Below, one piece after another: positions 8,775 to 16,717 of a stretch of DNA of 64,000 nt; the stretch's first letter is position 1; each line of letters begins with the position of its first letter. The notes beneath the pieces were generated by a model. The model was not told where the DNA came from. It searched no databases and saw only the letters and a program-made list of their open reading frames with translations. Source of the stretch: an uncultured Anaeromusa sp. (GTDB lineage Bacteria > Bacillota > Negativicutes > Anaeromusales > Anaeromusaceae); assembly GCF_963676855.1 (NCBI RefSeq), contig NZ_OY781460.1:2023520-2087519 (forward strand), in the 5' to 3' direction. A program made the translations under genes and the position numbers.

Positions 8775-9310
8775 TGTGGCAGATTAGCTTAAGCGGCACC
8801 GGTGGCCAAGGCCTCATCCTCGCCGGCATCATTCTGGCGGAAGCCGCCATCATCGACGGAAAAGAAGCCGTGCAGACCCAGTCCTACGGACCCGAAGCCC
8901 GCGGCGGCTCCAGCAAAGCGGAAGTTATCATTGCTGACGCCCCGATCGACTATCCTAAAGTCACCAAGGCGGACCTGATGCTCTCCATGAGCCAGGCTGC
9001 CTGCGACAAATACATTTCCGTCCTTAAAGACGGCGGCATGCTTATGCTGGACAGCACCTTTGTGCAGGACGTGCCGAAAGTGGACGCCAAGATTCTTTCG
9101 CTGCCCATTACCAAGACAGCCAAAGAAGAACTGGGCCATGCCATGTTTGCCAACATCATCGCTTTAGGGGCGCTGGTGGGCGCTACCAACATGGTTACCG
9201 AAGCGGCTTTGACGGAAGCCGTTTTGGACCGCATTCCTAAAGGCACCGAAGAGAAGAACCAGAAGGCTCTTTCTCTAGGCTTGGCCTTGGGCAAAGCGCA
9301 GCACCAATAA
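8774..9310 (+). CDS. korC: 2-oxoacid:ferredoxin oxidoreductase, gamma subunit
   Basis: A 178-residue subunit of the pyruvate/2-oxoacid ferredoxin oxidoreductase gamma family. The opening SGTGGQGLILAGIILAEAA and the YGPEARGG motif are characteristic. This domain helps to bind coenzyme A. It is the last gene of the operon; a strong hairpin terminator begins 14 bases after the stop. Confidence 0.9.
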   Translation: MWQISLSGTGGQGLILAGIILAEAAIIDGKEAVQTQSYGPEARGGSSKAEVIIADAPIDYPKVTKADLMLSMSQAACDKYISVLKDGGMLMLDSTFVQDVPKVDAKILSLPITKTAKEELGHAMFANIIALGALVGATNMVTEAALTEAVLDRIPKGTEEKNQKALSLGLALGKAQHQ

Positions 9311-9323
9311 ACTAAAGAAGAAG

Positions 9324-9366
9324 GAGCCGCTAGAACAGGCATTGGCCAGTTTCTAGCGGCTCTTTA
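9324..9366 (+). terminator. Rho-independent terminator after korC
   Basis: GAGCCGCTAGAA (9324-9335) and TTCTAGCGGCTC (9351-9362) form a perfect 12-base stem with a 15-base loop, followed by TTTAT. It closes the kor operon. Confidence 0.85.
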
Positions 9367-9498
9367 TCTATCGTGGAAGGTTATAGCTGGCAGATTGTAT
9401 TTGAGATAAAGATTTGCGCGGGCTTCGAAAAAGTTGACTAAGGCGGCAATTTACTCCGGTTACTCTTGTTTAAAATTCGTATTTCTTTTTCATAAGAA

Positions 9499-9535
9499 AA
9501 AAGCCAGGGAGCCCTAGGTGGGCTTCCTGGCTTTT
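9499..9535 (-). terminator. Terminator between converging operons
   Basis: Arms at 9499-9514 and 9520-9535 pair over 16 bases with one G-T pair. Read on the minus strand, the stem ends in a long T-run, so it terminates the lactate-utilization operon. On the plus strand it ends in TTTT and may act as a backup for kor. The rest of 9367-9545 shows nothing recognisable. Confidence 0.8.
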
Positions 9536-9545
9536 GGTATAGGGC

Positions 9546-11726
9546 TTATTTATGGTCGAGTTCGTCGGCAAGAATCTCCGCTACGTGCTTGACGCGAATA
9601 TTCGGAGCTTGCTTGTCGAGACCGCCTTGAATCTGCATCATGCAGGCAGGGCAACCGACGGCGACAATTTCAGCGCCGCTGTTCTTGATATTGTCCACTT
9701 TGTTTTTGAGGATGGGCATGGAAATTTCCGTGTACTTGACACCGAAGGCGCCAGCCATGCCGCAGCACTTATCGCAATCTTTCATTTCGACAAATTCGTA
9801 ATCCTTAGCGGCCTCCAGAAGCTGGCGCTGCTCTTTGTAGATGCCCAGACCACGGCGCATGTGGCAAGAATCATGGTAAGTAACTTTGATAGCGCCGTTT
9901 TTCTTATTGAGTCGGCCCTGAGCGGCGTAAAGGGGAGCGACGAACTGAGCGAATTCCTGAACCTTGTGGGCCAGCTTTTCCGCCCTGGCTAACCAAGCCG
10001 GATCGTCAGCAAAAATGTTGAGATAGGTTTCATGCCAGGTTTCGGCGCAAGTGGGGCAACCGAAGATCAATACATCCGCATCCACTTTTTCAAAGGCTTC
10101 GATATTGCGTTTGGCAATATTTTTGCCTGTGTCGCGGTCACCCATGCCGAGGACCGGCTTGCCGCAGCAACTTTGGTCCATGGGGAAGACCACTTCCATA
10201 TTCAGATCCTGGAGCACTTTAACGATAGCTTCGCCAGTTTCGGGGAAGACAAAGTCAATGTTGCAGCCAGCAAAGAAAGCTATGCGCTTAATTGGTTTAT
10301 CTATTTTTTTGGTGATTTTCTCTACACGATCACGGAATGGCGCATCAGCGATGGCCGGCAGGCTGCGATCCTTAGCCATGCCCGAGAGGAAGAGTGGCAA
10401 ATGGCGGATGACGCGGCCGCTTTGGAAAGGCTTTTGACCGATGGAGGCCATGCGCAGCATGGTGTGGAACACCTTGCGGTTGGAAAGGACGTTTTCAAAG
10501 ACGACTTTGGCGGCAAAGGGAAGACCGTGTTCTTTGACCGCCCGTGCCCGCAGTTCGTCGATCAGGCCAGGAATGTTGATTTTGCCGGGGCAGACTTCCA
10601 CACATTTGCGGCAACCAATGCACATTTCGTTGATATGCTCGAAATCCTTCATGCCATGGAGGAAGGCGGTCAAAATGGCGCCGATGCCTCCAGCGTAAAT
10701 GTGGCCGAACACGTGGCCGCCTACAACGGTGTAAACCGGGCAGACATTGAGGCACGAAGCACAGCGCAGGCAGTTGAAGCTTTCTTTGAGCACCGGATCT
10801 TTAGCGGCTTTTAGGCGGCCATTATCCAGAAGAATGTAGTGTACTTCGCGCTCTTCTTCCACCCATTTGCCATCAGGACCTTTGACCATCAGAGGAGTCA
10901 CGCCGTCTACCATGGTCATGTAGCTGGTCATCAGCTGGCCGGTGGCGTTACGGGGGAGCATGCGCATAATATAAGATGCATCTTGGATGCTGGGGATCAG
11001 CTTTTCGTAACCGATAACAACTACATGGATCCTGGGCAGCGTCGTAACAATACGAGCATTGCCTTCGTTGGTTACAAGGCCGATCGCGCCATTTTCGGCA
11101 ATGCCGAAGTTGGCGCCGGAAATACCCATGTCTGCCTGGACAAATTCCTGACGCAGGTTCAGACGGGCTTCCTGTACCATGTAAGGGATATCTACAGGGA
11201 TTTCTTTATGCAACTCTTGGCTGAAATACTCAGCGCATTGCTGACGGCTCAAGTGAATAGCAGGCATAACCATGTGAGAAGGGCGATGTCCGGCGATGCC
11301 AATGATCCATTCGCCCAAGTCGGTTTCTTTTACGTGCAGTCCGGCCTCTTCCAGGGAATGGTTCAAATGAATTTCTTCGGTAGCCATGGATTTGGACTTG
11401 GCGATGCGTTTGACACCTTTTTTCTGGCACAGATCAATCAGGTATTTTTTCAGGTCGTCACCGTCTTTGGCCCGGTAGACTTTTACGCCGCGTTTCGTAG
11501 CTTCGGCTTCGAATTTATCGGTAATGGCTTCCAAATTGGCAACGGTATTGATTTTCATTTGACGGAAGCTTTCGCGCAGAGAGTCTAAATCCTCTACGTT
11601 TTCATAGGCTTTGGCGCGAGCCGTCGGATATGCTTCGGCAAAACGGCCTAAAGCGCCGCGCAGTACTTCGTCATTGAGCTTTTCTTCAATTTCTTTGCGC
11701 AGGTTGCGATCTTGTGTTGATTCCAT
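9546..11726 (-). CDS. LutB-LutA fusion: iron-sulfur LUD/CCG protein for lactate oxidation
   Basis: A 726-residue protein joining two parts that are separate in Bacillus. Residues 1-~300 are a LUD domain as in LutB. Two ferredoxin-type motifs follow (CLRCASCLNVCP near 324, CIGCRKCVEVCP near 370). The C-terminal ~300 residues carry two CCG domains as in LutA (SCCGKP with CPTC, then DKCCGMAGAFG with CPAC), the type that binds [4Fe-4S] clusters in heterodisulfide-reductase-like proteins. The Lut/Lld complex oxidises L-lactate to pyruvate. The start ATG overlaps the lutC stop (TAATG), so the two are probably co-translated. No lactate permease or regulator gene is nearby. Confidence 0.85.
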   Translation of the reverse strand: MESTQDRNLRKEIEEKLNDEVLRGALGRFAEAYPTARAKAYENVEDLDSLRESFRQMKINTVANLEAITDKFEAEATKRGVKVYRAKDGDDLKKYLIDLCQKKGVKRIAKSKSMATEEIHLNHSLEEAGLHVKETDLGEWIIGIAGHRPSHMVMPAIHLSRQQCAEYFSQELHKEIPVDIPYMVQEARLNLRQEFVQADMGISGANFGIAENGAIGLVTNEGNARIVTTLPRIHVVVIGYEKLIPSIQDASYIMRMLPRNATGQLMTSYMTMVDGVTPLMVKGPDGKWVEEEREVHYILLDNGRLKAAKDPVLKESFNCLRCASCLNVCPVYTVVGGHVFGHIYAGGIGAILTAFLHGMKDFEHINEMCIGCRKCVEVCPGKINIPGLIDELRARAVKEHGLPFAAKVVFENVLSNRKVFHTMLRMASIGQKPFQSGRVIRHLPLFLSGMAKDRSLPAIADAPFRDRVEKITKKIDKPIKRIAFFAGCNIDFVFPETGEAIVKVLQDLNMEVVFPMDQSCCGKPVLGMGDRDTGKNIAKRNIEAFEKVDADVLIFGCPTCAETWHETYLNIFADDPAWLARAEKLAHKVQEFAQFVAPLYAAQGRLNKKNGAIKVTYHDSCHMRRGLGIYKEQRQLLEAAKDYEFVEMKDCDKCCGMAGAFGVKYTEISMPILKNKVDNIKNSGAEIVAVGCPACMMQIQGGLDKQAPNIRVKHVAEILADELDHK

Positions 11727-12337
11727 TAGTTTGCACCTCCGGGCATTTCATCTACTGCGATGATGACAAAGCGGCTAGGGCCGTGAACACCGATGGTCAA
11801 GACGCGTTCAATATCCGATGTGCGGCTGGGACCGGTGATGAAGCCGGTAAAACCGTTGTGGAATACTTTAGAGAGAATTTCAAAAGCCTCAGAAATGCCA
11901 GGCACTACATGACTGGAGGGTAAAAACACTACATGCAAAGGAGGGAGCATGGTAACGACACGGCTTTCGTAAGCATAGCCGTCGTAACAGACGCTGCCGC
12001 TTTCGGCAATGGCAAATTCTACCGTGGAAATGCCAAGGTCAGCGGTTTCCACATGTTCGGCAATGTCGGCAGCCTCTGTATATACAGTAACATTCTGCTG
12101 CTGCAAGTTCTCTAGGGCACCGGAAGCGTCTACATAGGCACTGTGGATGGCGACGACTTTTTTTGCATTTACGTCGGCAGCCAATTTGGCGATGATTTCC
12201 TGCGCCTCGGCGGCTGTTTTGACATGAAACATTTCCGTACCTACATTTTTAGCACGGGTTTCAAATTCGGCAAAATGTTCCTGGCCCACTTTGCCTGCTG
12301 GAAAATGTTCTTTCCAGTTCTCACATACTCGTTTCAT
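11726..12337 (-). CDS. lutC: LutC-like LUD-domain protein
   Basis: A 203-residue LUD-domain protein. TADLGISTVEFAIAESGS and the GPSRTSDIE segment near residue 167 are the conserved LutC features. It is the third component of the L-lactate oxidation complex. It comes first in the operon behind GAGGGAGTGA. The preceding 230 bases on this strand hold a SigH-like promoter and a 22-base palindrome. Confidence 0.85.
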   Translation of the reverse strand: MKRVCENWKEHFPAGKVGQEHFAEFETRAKNVGTEMFHVKTAAEAQEIIAKLAADVNAKKVVAIHSAYVDASGALENLQQQNVTVYTEAADIAEHVETADLGISTVEFAIAESGSVCYDGYAYESRVVTMLPPLHVVFLPSSHVVPGISEAFEILSKVFHNGFTGFITGPSRTSDIERVLTIGVHGPSRFVIIAVDEMPGGAN

Positions 12338-12386
12338 TGTGTCACTCCCTCATAAAATAAATAAAATAAATAAACCACTATGACAT

Positions 12387-12415
12387 GTTTCGCAATAAAT
12401 ACGAAAAATCCTGCT
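12387..12415 (-). promoter_or_regulatory. SigH-like promoter for the lactate operon (minus strand)
   Basis: On the minus strand AGCAGGATTTTT (from 12415) is followed, 21 bases from AGGA, by TGCGAAAC. The SigH consensus is RnAGGAwWW, 11-12 bases, RnnGAATww. The -35 half matches well; the -10 half has GAAA instead of GAAT. The mapped start would be about 40 bases before lutC. Confidence 0.4.
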
Positions 12416-12418
12416 GAC

Positions 12419-12440
12419 CTTGTAAGAAAAATCTTACAAG
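12419..12440 (-). promoter_or_regulatory. 22-base palindrome upstream of the lactate operon
   Basis: CTTGTAAGA and TCTTACAAG are perfect 9-base arms around AAAA. The palindrome lies directly upstream of the SigH-like -35 element of lutC, a fitting place for an activator or repressor such as a GntR-type lactate regulator. That regulator assignment is an inference; no such gene is present in the window. Confidence 0.45.
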
Positions 12441-12550
12441 ATAAAAAAAAACTCCTGACGTGTTAGAAAAAATAACTCTTCATAAAGAGCATTTGCGCGT
12501 TCAACGCTCTGTAAGAGCGCAAAAAAATCCTGTGTATTACAAAGAAAGAG

Positions 12551-12579
12551 GCAGGATTTTTCTACAGAACAGGGAATTA
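12551..12579 (+). promoter_or_regulatory. SigH-like promoter for the cobalamin operon
   Basis: GCAGGATTT is followed by 11 bases and AGGGAATTA. Every defined position of the SigH consensus (RnAGGAwWW, N11-12, RnnGAATww) is matched. It stands about 45 bases upstream of the B12 riboswitch and is the only good promoter candidate for the cbi genes. Confidence 0.6.
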
Positions 12580-12624
12580 TTTATAAATATATTTTTTAAA
12601 CAGTAAAAGAACATATGGATTTGG

Positions 12625-12825
12625 GAATAGGTGCGCTTATGCTTAATAGGGAAGTTTGGTGTAATACCAACGCGGTCCCGCCACTGTAACGGGGAGTTTC
12701 TTTTCTGAGCGTGTATACGCTGCCACTGGGCAACCGGGAAGGCGAAGAGAAGCGAAGAACCGGAGTCAGGAGACCTGCCTGTTCTAACACACGCCGTTAT
12801 GACCTACGGAAGATAGGCAGGTGGG
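12625..12825 (+). ncRNA. Cobalamin (B12) riboswitch
   Basis: The conserved core is present in order: AATAGGGAAG with GGTGTAAT, the GCGGTCCCGCCACTGTAA segment near 12672-12689, and the B12 box AGTCAGGAGACCTGCC at 12764-12779. It lies 5' of cbiD. ACCTGCCT of the B12 box (12773-12780) can also pair with AGGCAGGT at 12815-12822, a possible alternative or closing helix. By analogy, adenosylcobalamin binding should lower expression of the genes downstream. Confidence 0.95.
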
Positions 12826-12870
12826 TGAGCTCATTGTTTTTGGTTTTGGGAAAATCAATTAGGATGCTGC

Positions 12871-12897
12871 AAAACCCCCTGCGTAAGGGGGTTTTCT
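12871..12897 (+). terminator. Riboswitch expression-platform hairpin before cbiD
   Basis: AAAACCCCCT (12871-12880) pairs perfectly with AGGGGGTTTT (12886-12895) around GCGTA, followed by CTTATT. It looks like an intrinsic terminator. Its 3' arm also contains AAGGGGG, the only ribosome-binding site for a TTG start at 12900, so it could block translation as well. Confidence 0.75.
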
Positions 12898-12899
12898 TA

Positions 12900-14009
12900 T
12901 TGCAAAAACGCATGCGAAGCGGCAGGACTACAGGTACGTGTGCTGCTGCGGCTTTGAAGGCGGCGCTTTTGGCCTGGCGAGGGGAAATGGCGGCGCAGGT
13001 GGCTGTGCAGACGCCTCAAGGAAGCTGGTTACAGGTTCCTGTGGAAGAAGCGACGCCTATAGAACAGGGAGGCCGGGCCGTTGTGCGCAAGGATGCGGGG
13101 GATGATCCTGATATAACTCATGGCGCACTTCTTGTGGCAGAGGTGATCTTGCAGCCAGGCGAGGGCTGGACGTTAAACGCTGGACCAGGCGTAGGTACTG
13201 TGACTAAGCCGGGCTTAGCCATGGCGCCAGGAGAACCGGCAATCAACCCGGGGCCGCGGCGCATGCTGGCGTTGGTGTTGGAGGAGCTGCTGCCTAAGGG
13301 CATGAGAGCGGAAGTAACGCTGTCCATTCCCGGTGGCGAGGAGCTAGCCAAACGAACCTTGAATCCGCCGCTGGGAATTTGCGGCGGCCTTTCCATTATT
13401 GGCACTACCGGCATTGTCGAGCCGATGTCGGAAGAAGCTTTTAAAAATTCTTTGGCGCCGCAGCTGCGCGTGGCTCAAGCGCAAGGTTTTGACAGTGTTG
13501 TGCTGGTGCCGGGGCGTATCGGCCAGGATGCGGCGACATTGAAATACGGGCTTCCTGAAGAGAGCGTAGTACAGATGAGTAATTTTGTAGGATTCATGCT
13601 GACAAAAGCAGCGGAATTCGGTCTGAAGAAAGTATTGCTTTTCGGGCACCTGGGGAAATTGGCTAAAGTGGCTGCCGGTATTTTTCATACGCACAACCGT
13701 ATGGCGGATGCCCGTATGGAGACGCTGGCGGCCTATGCGGCATTGTTGGGAGCCTCCCAGGAGGCGGTGCAGGCTATTTTAGAGGCTGTGACAACCGAGG
13801 GAGCCATGCCTCATATCGCCGCTGCCGGGTTGGGAGAAAAGCTATATCCTCTGTTGGCGGCGAAAGCCAGCGAGCGGGCGCGGCGCCATGTGTTTGGGGA
13901 TTTGGAAGTGGGCACGGTGATTGTGACGTTGCAAGGAGAGCTTTTAGGTATGGATGAGGACGCAAAGAAGATAGGAGACGCGATGGGATGGAACATCAGA
14001 TCCTTGTAG
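12900..14009 (+). CDS. cbiD: Cobalt-precorrin-5B (C1)-methyltransferase
   Basis: CbiD of the anaerobic cobalamin pathway, which methylates C1 during ring contraction. The N-terminal RSGRTTGTCAAAA motif is diagnostic. With the TTG at 12900 it has 369 residues; an ATG at 12912 is the alternative (365 residues). The TTG has AAGGGGG at good spacing, while the ATG has none, so TTG is preferred. The open frame runs back into the riboswitch, but that part is not coding. First gene of the cobalamin run; it overlaps cbiE by 22 bases. Confidence 0.9.
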   Translation: MQKRMRSGRTTGTCAAAALKAALLAWRGEMAAQVAVQTPQGSWLQVPVEEATPIEQGGRAVVRKDAGDDPDITHGALLVAEVILQPGEGWTLNAGPGVGTVTKPGLAMAPGEPAINPGPRRMLALVLEELLPKGMRAEVTLSIPGGEELAKRTLNPPLGICGGLSIIGTTGIVEPMSEEAFKNSLAPQLRVAQAQGFDSVVLVPGRIGQDAATLKYGLPEESVVQMSNFVGFMLTKAAEFGLKKVLLFGHLGKLAKVAAGIFHTHNRMADARMETLAAYAALLGASQEAVQAILEAVTTEGAMPHIAAAGLGEKLYPLLAAKASERARRHVFGDLEVGTVIVTLQGELLGMDEDAKKIGDAMGWNIRSL

Positions 14010-14641
14010 TGGGTATTGGGCCGGGCAGCCGTGAGTATATGCTGCCGGCCGCCTGGGAGGCTATTGCTACGGCCAAAACGCTTGTCGGCGGCAGGCGGGC
14101 TCTGGAAACGCTGGCGCCGCCGGAAGCGAAGCGGCGGGTAGTCGATGTGGATATTGAGGGGCTCTTGAATTATATTGCCGAAGAAAGCCGGCATGGCCAA
14201 GTTGTGGTCATGGTATCAGGAGACCCTGGCTTTTACAGTCTCCTGCCGGCCTTGCGGCGTCGTTTCCCCAGAGAACGTTTGCAGGTCATTCCTGGCATCA
14301 GTTCGGTACAGCTGGCTTTCGCCAGAGTGGCGGAACCATGGCAGGATGCGAATCTGCTTAGTTTTCACGGCAGGGAAATCGCGGATGAAGTATTGCTGTA
14401 CCGTCCGGGCCGGACGCTTTCCTTTCTCACGGATCGGTTGCATCGGCCAAGGGAAATTGCCGCGCGGCTTTTGCAGTTGGACTGGCCGGAGACGACGCTG
14501 TGCTGGCAATGCGAGTCCTTGTCATATGCTGCAGAAAGAGTGGAACAGTCAACGCTAGCGAAAGCGGCGCGGCAAGAAGGCTTTGAACACGCCATTTTTA
14601 TCGTTAAGGCGGACGCGGGCAGCGAGGAGGAATCTATATGA
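13988..14641 (+). CDS. cbiE: Cobalt-precorrin-7 (C5)-methyltransferase
   Basis: A 217-residue tetrapyrrole methylase with the N-terminal GIGPGS motif and the VSGDPGFYSLL loop typical of SAM-dependent precorrin methyltransferases. CbiE methylates C5, acting with CbiT, which is encoded next as a separate gene (the two are fused in CobL). The ATG follows ATAGGAGAC inside the end of cbiD. The stop overlaps cbiT by ATGA. Confidence 0.9.
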   Translation: MEHQILVVGIGPGSREYMLPAAWEAIATAKTLVGGRRALETLAPPEAKRRVVDVDIEGLLNYIAEESRHGQVVVMVSGDPGFYSLLPALRRRFPRERLQVIPGISSVQLAFARVAEPWQDANLLSFHGREIADEVLLYRPGRTLSFLTDRLHRPREIAARLLQLDWPETTLCWQCESLSYAAERVEQSTLAKAARQEGFEHAIFIVKADAGSEEESI

Positions 14642-15225
14642 AACGACATCATTACGGCTTGCCCGATGAAGCTTTTGTGCGCGGCGATATTCCTATGACG
14701 AAGAAAGAAGTTCGCATGTTGGCGCTCTTGCAGGCGCGCATTGAGACGAATAGCTGTGTTGTAGATATTGGCGCGGGTACTGGTTCCTTTGCGGTGGAGG
14801 CGGCGCTGGCAGCGCCGGAGGGACAGGTTTTTGCTATTGAACGCGTACCCGAAGGGGTGGCTTTAATCAAGGCCAACCGGCAGCGTCATGGACTGCGTAA
14901 TTTACAAGTGCTGCCGGGAGAAGCGCCGGAAGCGCTGCAGGAGGTGCCTCCTTGCGACGTAGTCTTTATCGGTGGCTCTGGCGGTCACTTGGCGGAAATT
15001 TTGAAATGCTGTGATCGACTGCTGAAGCCTGGCGGCAGGCTGGTACTGACAGCGGTAACGGCGGAAACGCTCCAAGAAGCGCTGGCTCTGTGCGAAGGGC
15101 GCCCAGGCTATGGGGTGCTGGAAGCCTTTGGCGTACAAGCAACCAGATTGCGTAAGGCAGGGCGCAGCCACTTGTTTCAAGCCTTGAACCAAGTGTTTAT
15201 CATCGCCTGTCAGAAGGAGGAATAA
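14638..15225 (+). CDS. cbiT: Cobalt-precorrin-6B C15-methyltransferase / decarboxylase
   Basis: A 195-residue class I SAM methyltransferase. VVDIGAGTGSFAVEAAL is motif I; the N-terminal GLPDEAFVRGDIPMTKKEVR segment is typical of CbiT. The enzyme methylates C15 and removes the C12 acetate carboxyl group. It overlaps cbiE by four bases and precedes cbiL by two bases. Confidence 0.92.
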   Translation: MKRHHYGLPDEAFVRGDIPMTKKEVRMLALLQARIETNSCVVDIGAGTGSFAVEAALAAPEGQVFAIERVPEGVALIKANRQRHGLRNLQVLPGEAPEALQEVPPCDVVFIGGSGGHLAEILKCCDRLLKPGGRLVLTAVTAETLQEALALCEGRPGYGVLEAFGVQATRLRKAGRSHLFQALNQVFIIACQKEE

Positions 15226-15227
15226 TC

Positions 15228-15965
15228 TTGCAACCATCGTTAGTGGGAACTTTCTACGGCATCGGCGTCGGTCCCGGCGATCCGGAGCTGTTAACATTGA
15301 AGGCGGCTCGGCTGCTACGGGAAGCGGATATTATCTGTTTGCCCAAATCCAAAGAAGGCGCAGACAGCGTAGCTAAACAGGTGGCAGGGCCGCATTTAAG
15401 CGCTAAAGCGCGTCTGGTTGAGATTTCTATGCCCATGGTTCGCGATGCAGCTCTGTTGGAAGAACAGTGGCAAAAAGGAGCAGCAGAGATTGCCGACTTT
15501 TTGCGTCAGGGCTTGTCAGTGGCCTTTATTACTATTGGCGACTCCATGCTGTACAGCACCTACACGTATTTGCTGGCCCGCGTAAGGCGTCTGCTGCCGG
15601 AAGCTCCCATTGAATGCGTGCCTGGAGTTACTTCCTTTTCTGCAGCGGCGGCCTATTTGCAAGAAGCGCTGGCAGAAGGCGCAGAAAAGCTGGCTGTTGT
15701 GCCTGCCATTGAGGATCCGGAGGAAATTCGCGCAGTGCTGGGGCGCTTTCCTAATGCAGTTTTAATGAAGGTAGCCGGAAAATACGACGCCATAGTAACT
15801 GTTTTGGAAGAATTGCAGCTTTTGGACAAGGCGGTGTTGATCAGCCGTCTGGGGTATCCGGAACAGAGAATTTGTCATGATTTGGCTTCCTTGCGAGGGC
15901 AGAAGCTAGATTATTTATCATTGATATTGGTAAAACAGGAGGGTTTTCAAACATGGCCAGTGTGA
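15228..15965 (+). CDS. cbiL: Cobalt-precorrin-2 C20-methyltransferase
   Basis: A 245-residue tetrapyrrole methylase. GIGVGPGDPELLTLKA near the N-terminus and the ITIGDSMLYSTYTYLL segment identify the CbiL/CobI branch, which adds the C20 methyl that is lost at ring contraction. Translation starts at TTG 15228, seven bases after GGAGGA. The end overlaps cbiF by 13 bases. Confidence 0.9.
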   Translation: MQPSLVGTFYGIGVGPGDPELLTLKAARLLREADIICLPKSKEGADSVAKQVAGPHLSAKARLVEISMPMVRDAALLEEQWQKGAAEIADFLRQGLSVAFITIGDSMLYSTYTYLLARVRRLLPEAPIECVPGVTSFSAAAAYLQEALAEGAEKLAVVPAIEDPEEIRAVLGRFPNAVLMKVAGKYDAIVTVLEELQLLDKAVLISRLGYPEQRICHDLASLRGQKLDYLSLILVKQEGFQTWPV

Positions 15966-16717
15966 TTCAATTTGTCGGAGCCGGCCCGGGAGATCCGGAG
16001 TTAATTACGGTAAAGGGAAAACGACTTTTGGAAGCGGCGGACGTCATTGTTTATGCCGGTTCTTTGGTCAATCCGGCGCTTCTTGGCTACGCCAAGGAAA
16101 GCGCGGAAATTTTTAACAGCGCCTCCATGACGCTGCAGGAAGTGTTGGATGTCATGGTGCCTGCGGCGCAAGCCGGAAGAGAAGTAGTGCGTCTGCATAC
16201 GGGAGATCCTAGCATTTACGGAGCCATTCAAGAGCAAATGGACGCCTTAGACGGCGTAGGCGTATCTTATGAAGTGGTACCAGGGGTCAGCTCTTTTTTG
16301 GCGACGGCGGCGGCGTTGAAACAAGAATATACGTTGCCTGATGTGTCCCAGACTGTTATTGTTACGCGCATGGAAGGACGCACTCCTGTGCCGCCGAAGG
16401 AAAAGCTGGCTAGTTTGGCTAGCCACCAGGCGACCATGTGTATTTTCCTCAGCGTGCATATGATCCAAGATGTGGTGGATGAGCTCATTGCCGGCGGTTA
16501 TGCGCCAGCAACGCCGATTGCAGTGGTACAACGGGCTTCTTGGCCGGATCAGCGCATACTGCGGGGCCGTCTGAACGACATTGCTGCTAAAGCAGCGGCA
16601 GAAGGCGTGGATCGTACCGCCATGATTGTGGTAGGGCATTGTCTGGATAAGGAGTATGAATTGTCTCGGCTGTATGCACCGGAATTTGGACATATGTTCC
16701 GTGAGGCGAAAAAATGA
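15953..16717 (+). CDS. cbiF: Cobalt-precorrin-4 C11-methyltransferase
   Basis: A 254-residue tetrapyrrole methylase. GAGPGDPELITVKG, VYAGSLVNP and HTGDPSIYGA are the CbiF/CobM signatures. The ATG lies within the 3' end of cbiL behind AGGAGG. The stop overlaps cbiG by four bases (ATGA). Confidence 0.93.
   Translation: MASVIQFVGAGPGDPELITVKGKRLLEAADVIVYAGSLVNPALLGYAKESAEIFNSASMTLQEVLDVMVPAAQAGREVVRLHTGDPSIYGAIQEQMDALDGVGVSYEVVPGVSSFLATAAALKQEYTLPDVSQTVIVTRMEGRTPVPPKEKLASLASHQATMCIFLSVHMIQDVVDELIAGGYAPATPIAVVQRASWPDQRILRGRLNDIAAKAAAEGVDRTAMIVVGHCLDKEYELSRLYAPEFGHMFREAKK

Noticed and set aside
10032-11588. Two long plus-strand open frames (260 and 249 codons) opposite the LutB-LutA gene
   Set aside because: They mirror the codon bias of the true gene, have no ribosome sites and no recognisable motifs, while the minus-strand protein has clear LUD, ferredoxin and CCG motifs.
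12496-12526. Short hairpin around GCTCT/AGAGC between the divergent operons
   Set aside because: Only six pairs; the following bases are A-rich on the plus strand and T-rich only before the stem on the minus strand, so it is not a terminator for either gene.
12711-12899. In-frame 5' extension of cbiD
   Set aside because: It runs through the B12 riboswitch and its hairpin, so it is RNA structure, not protein.
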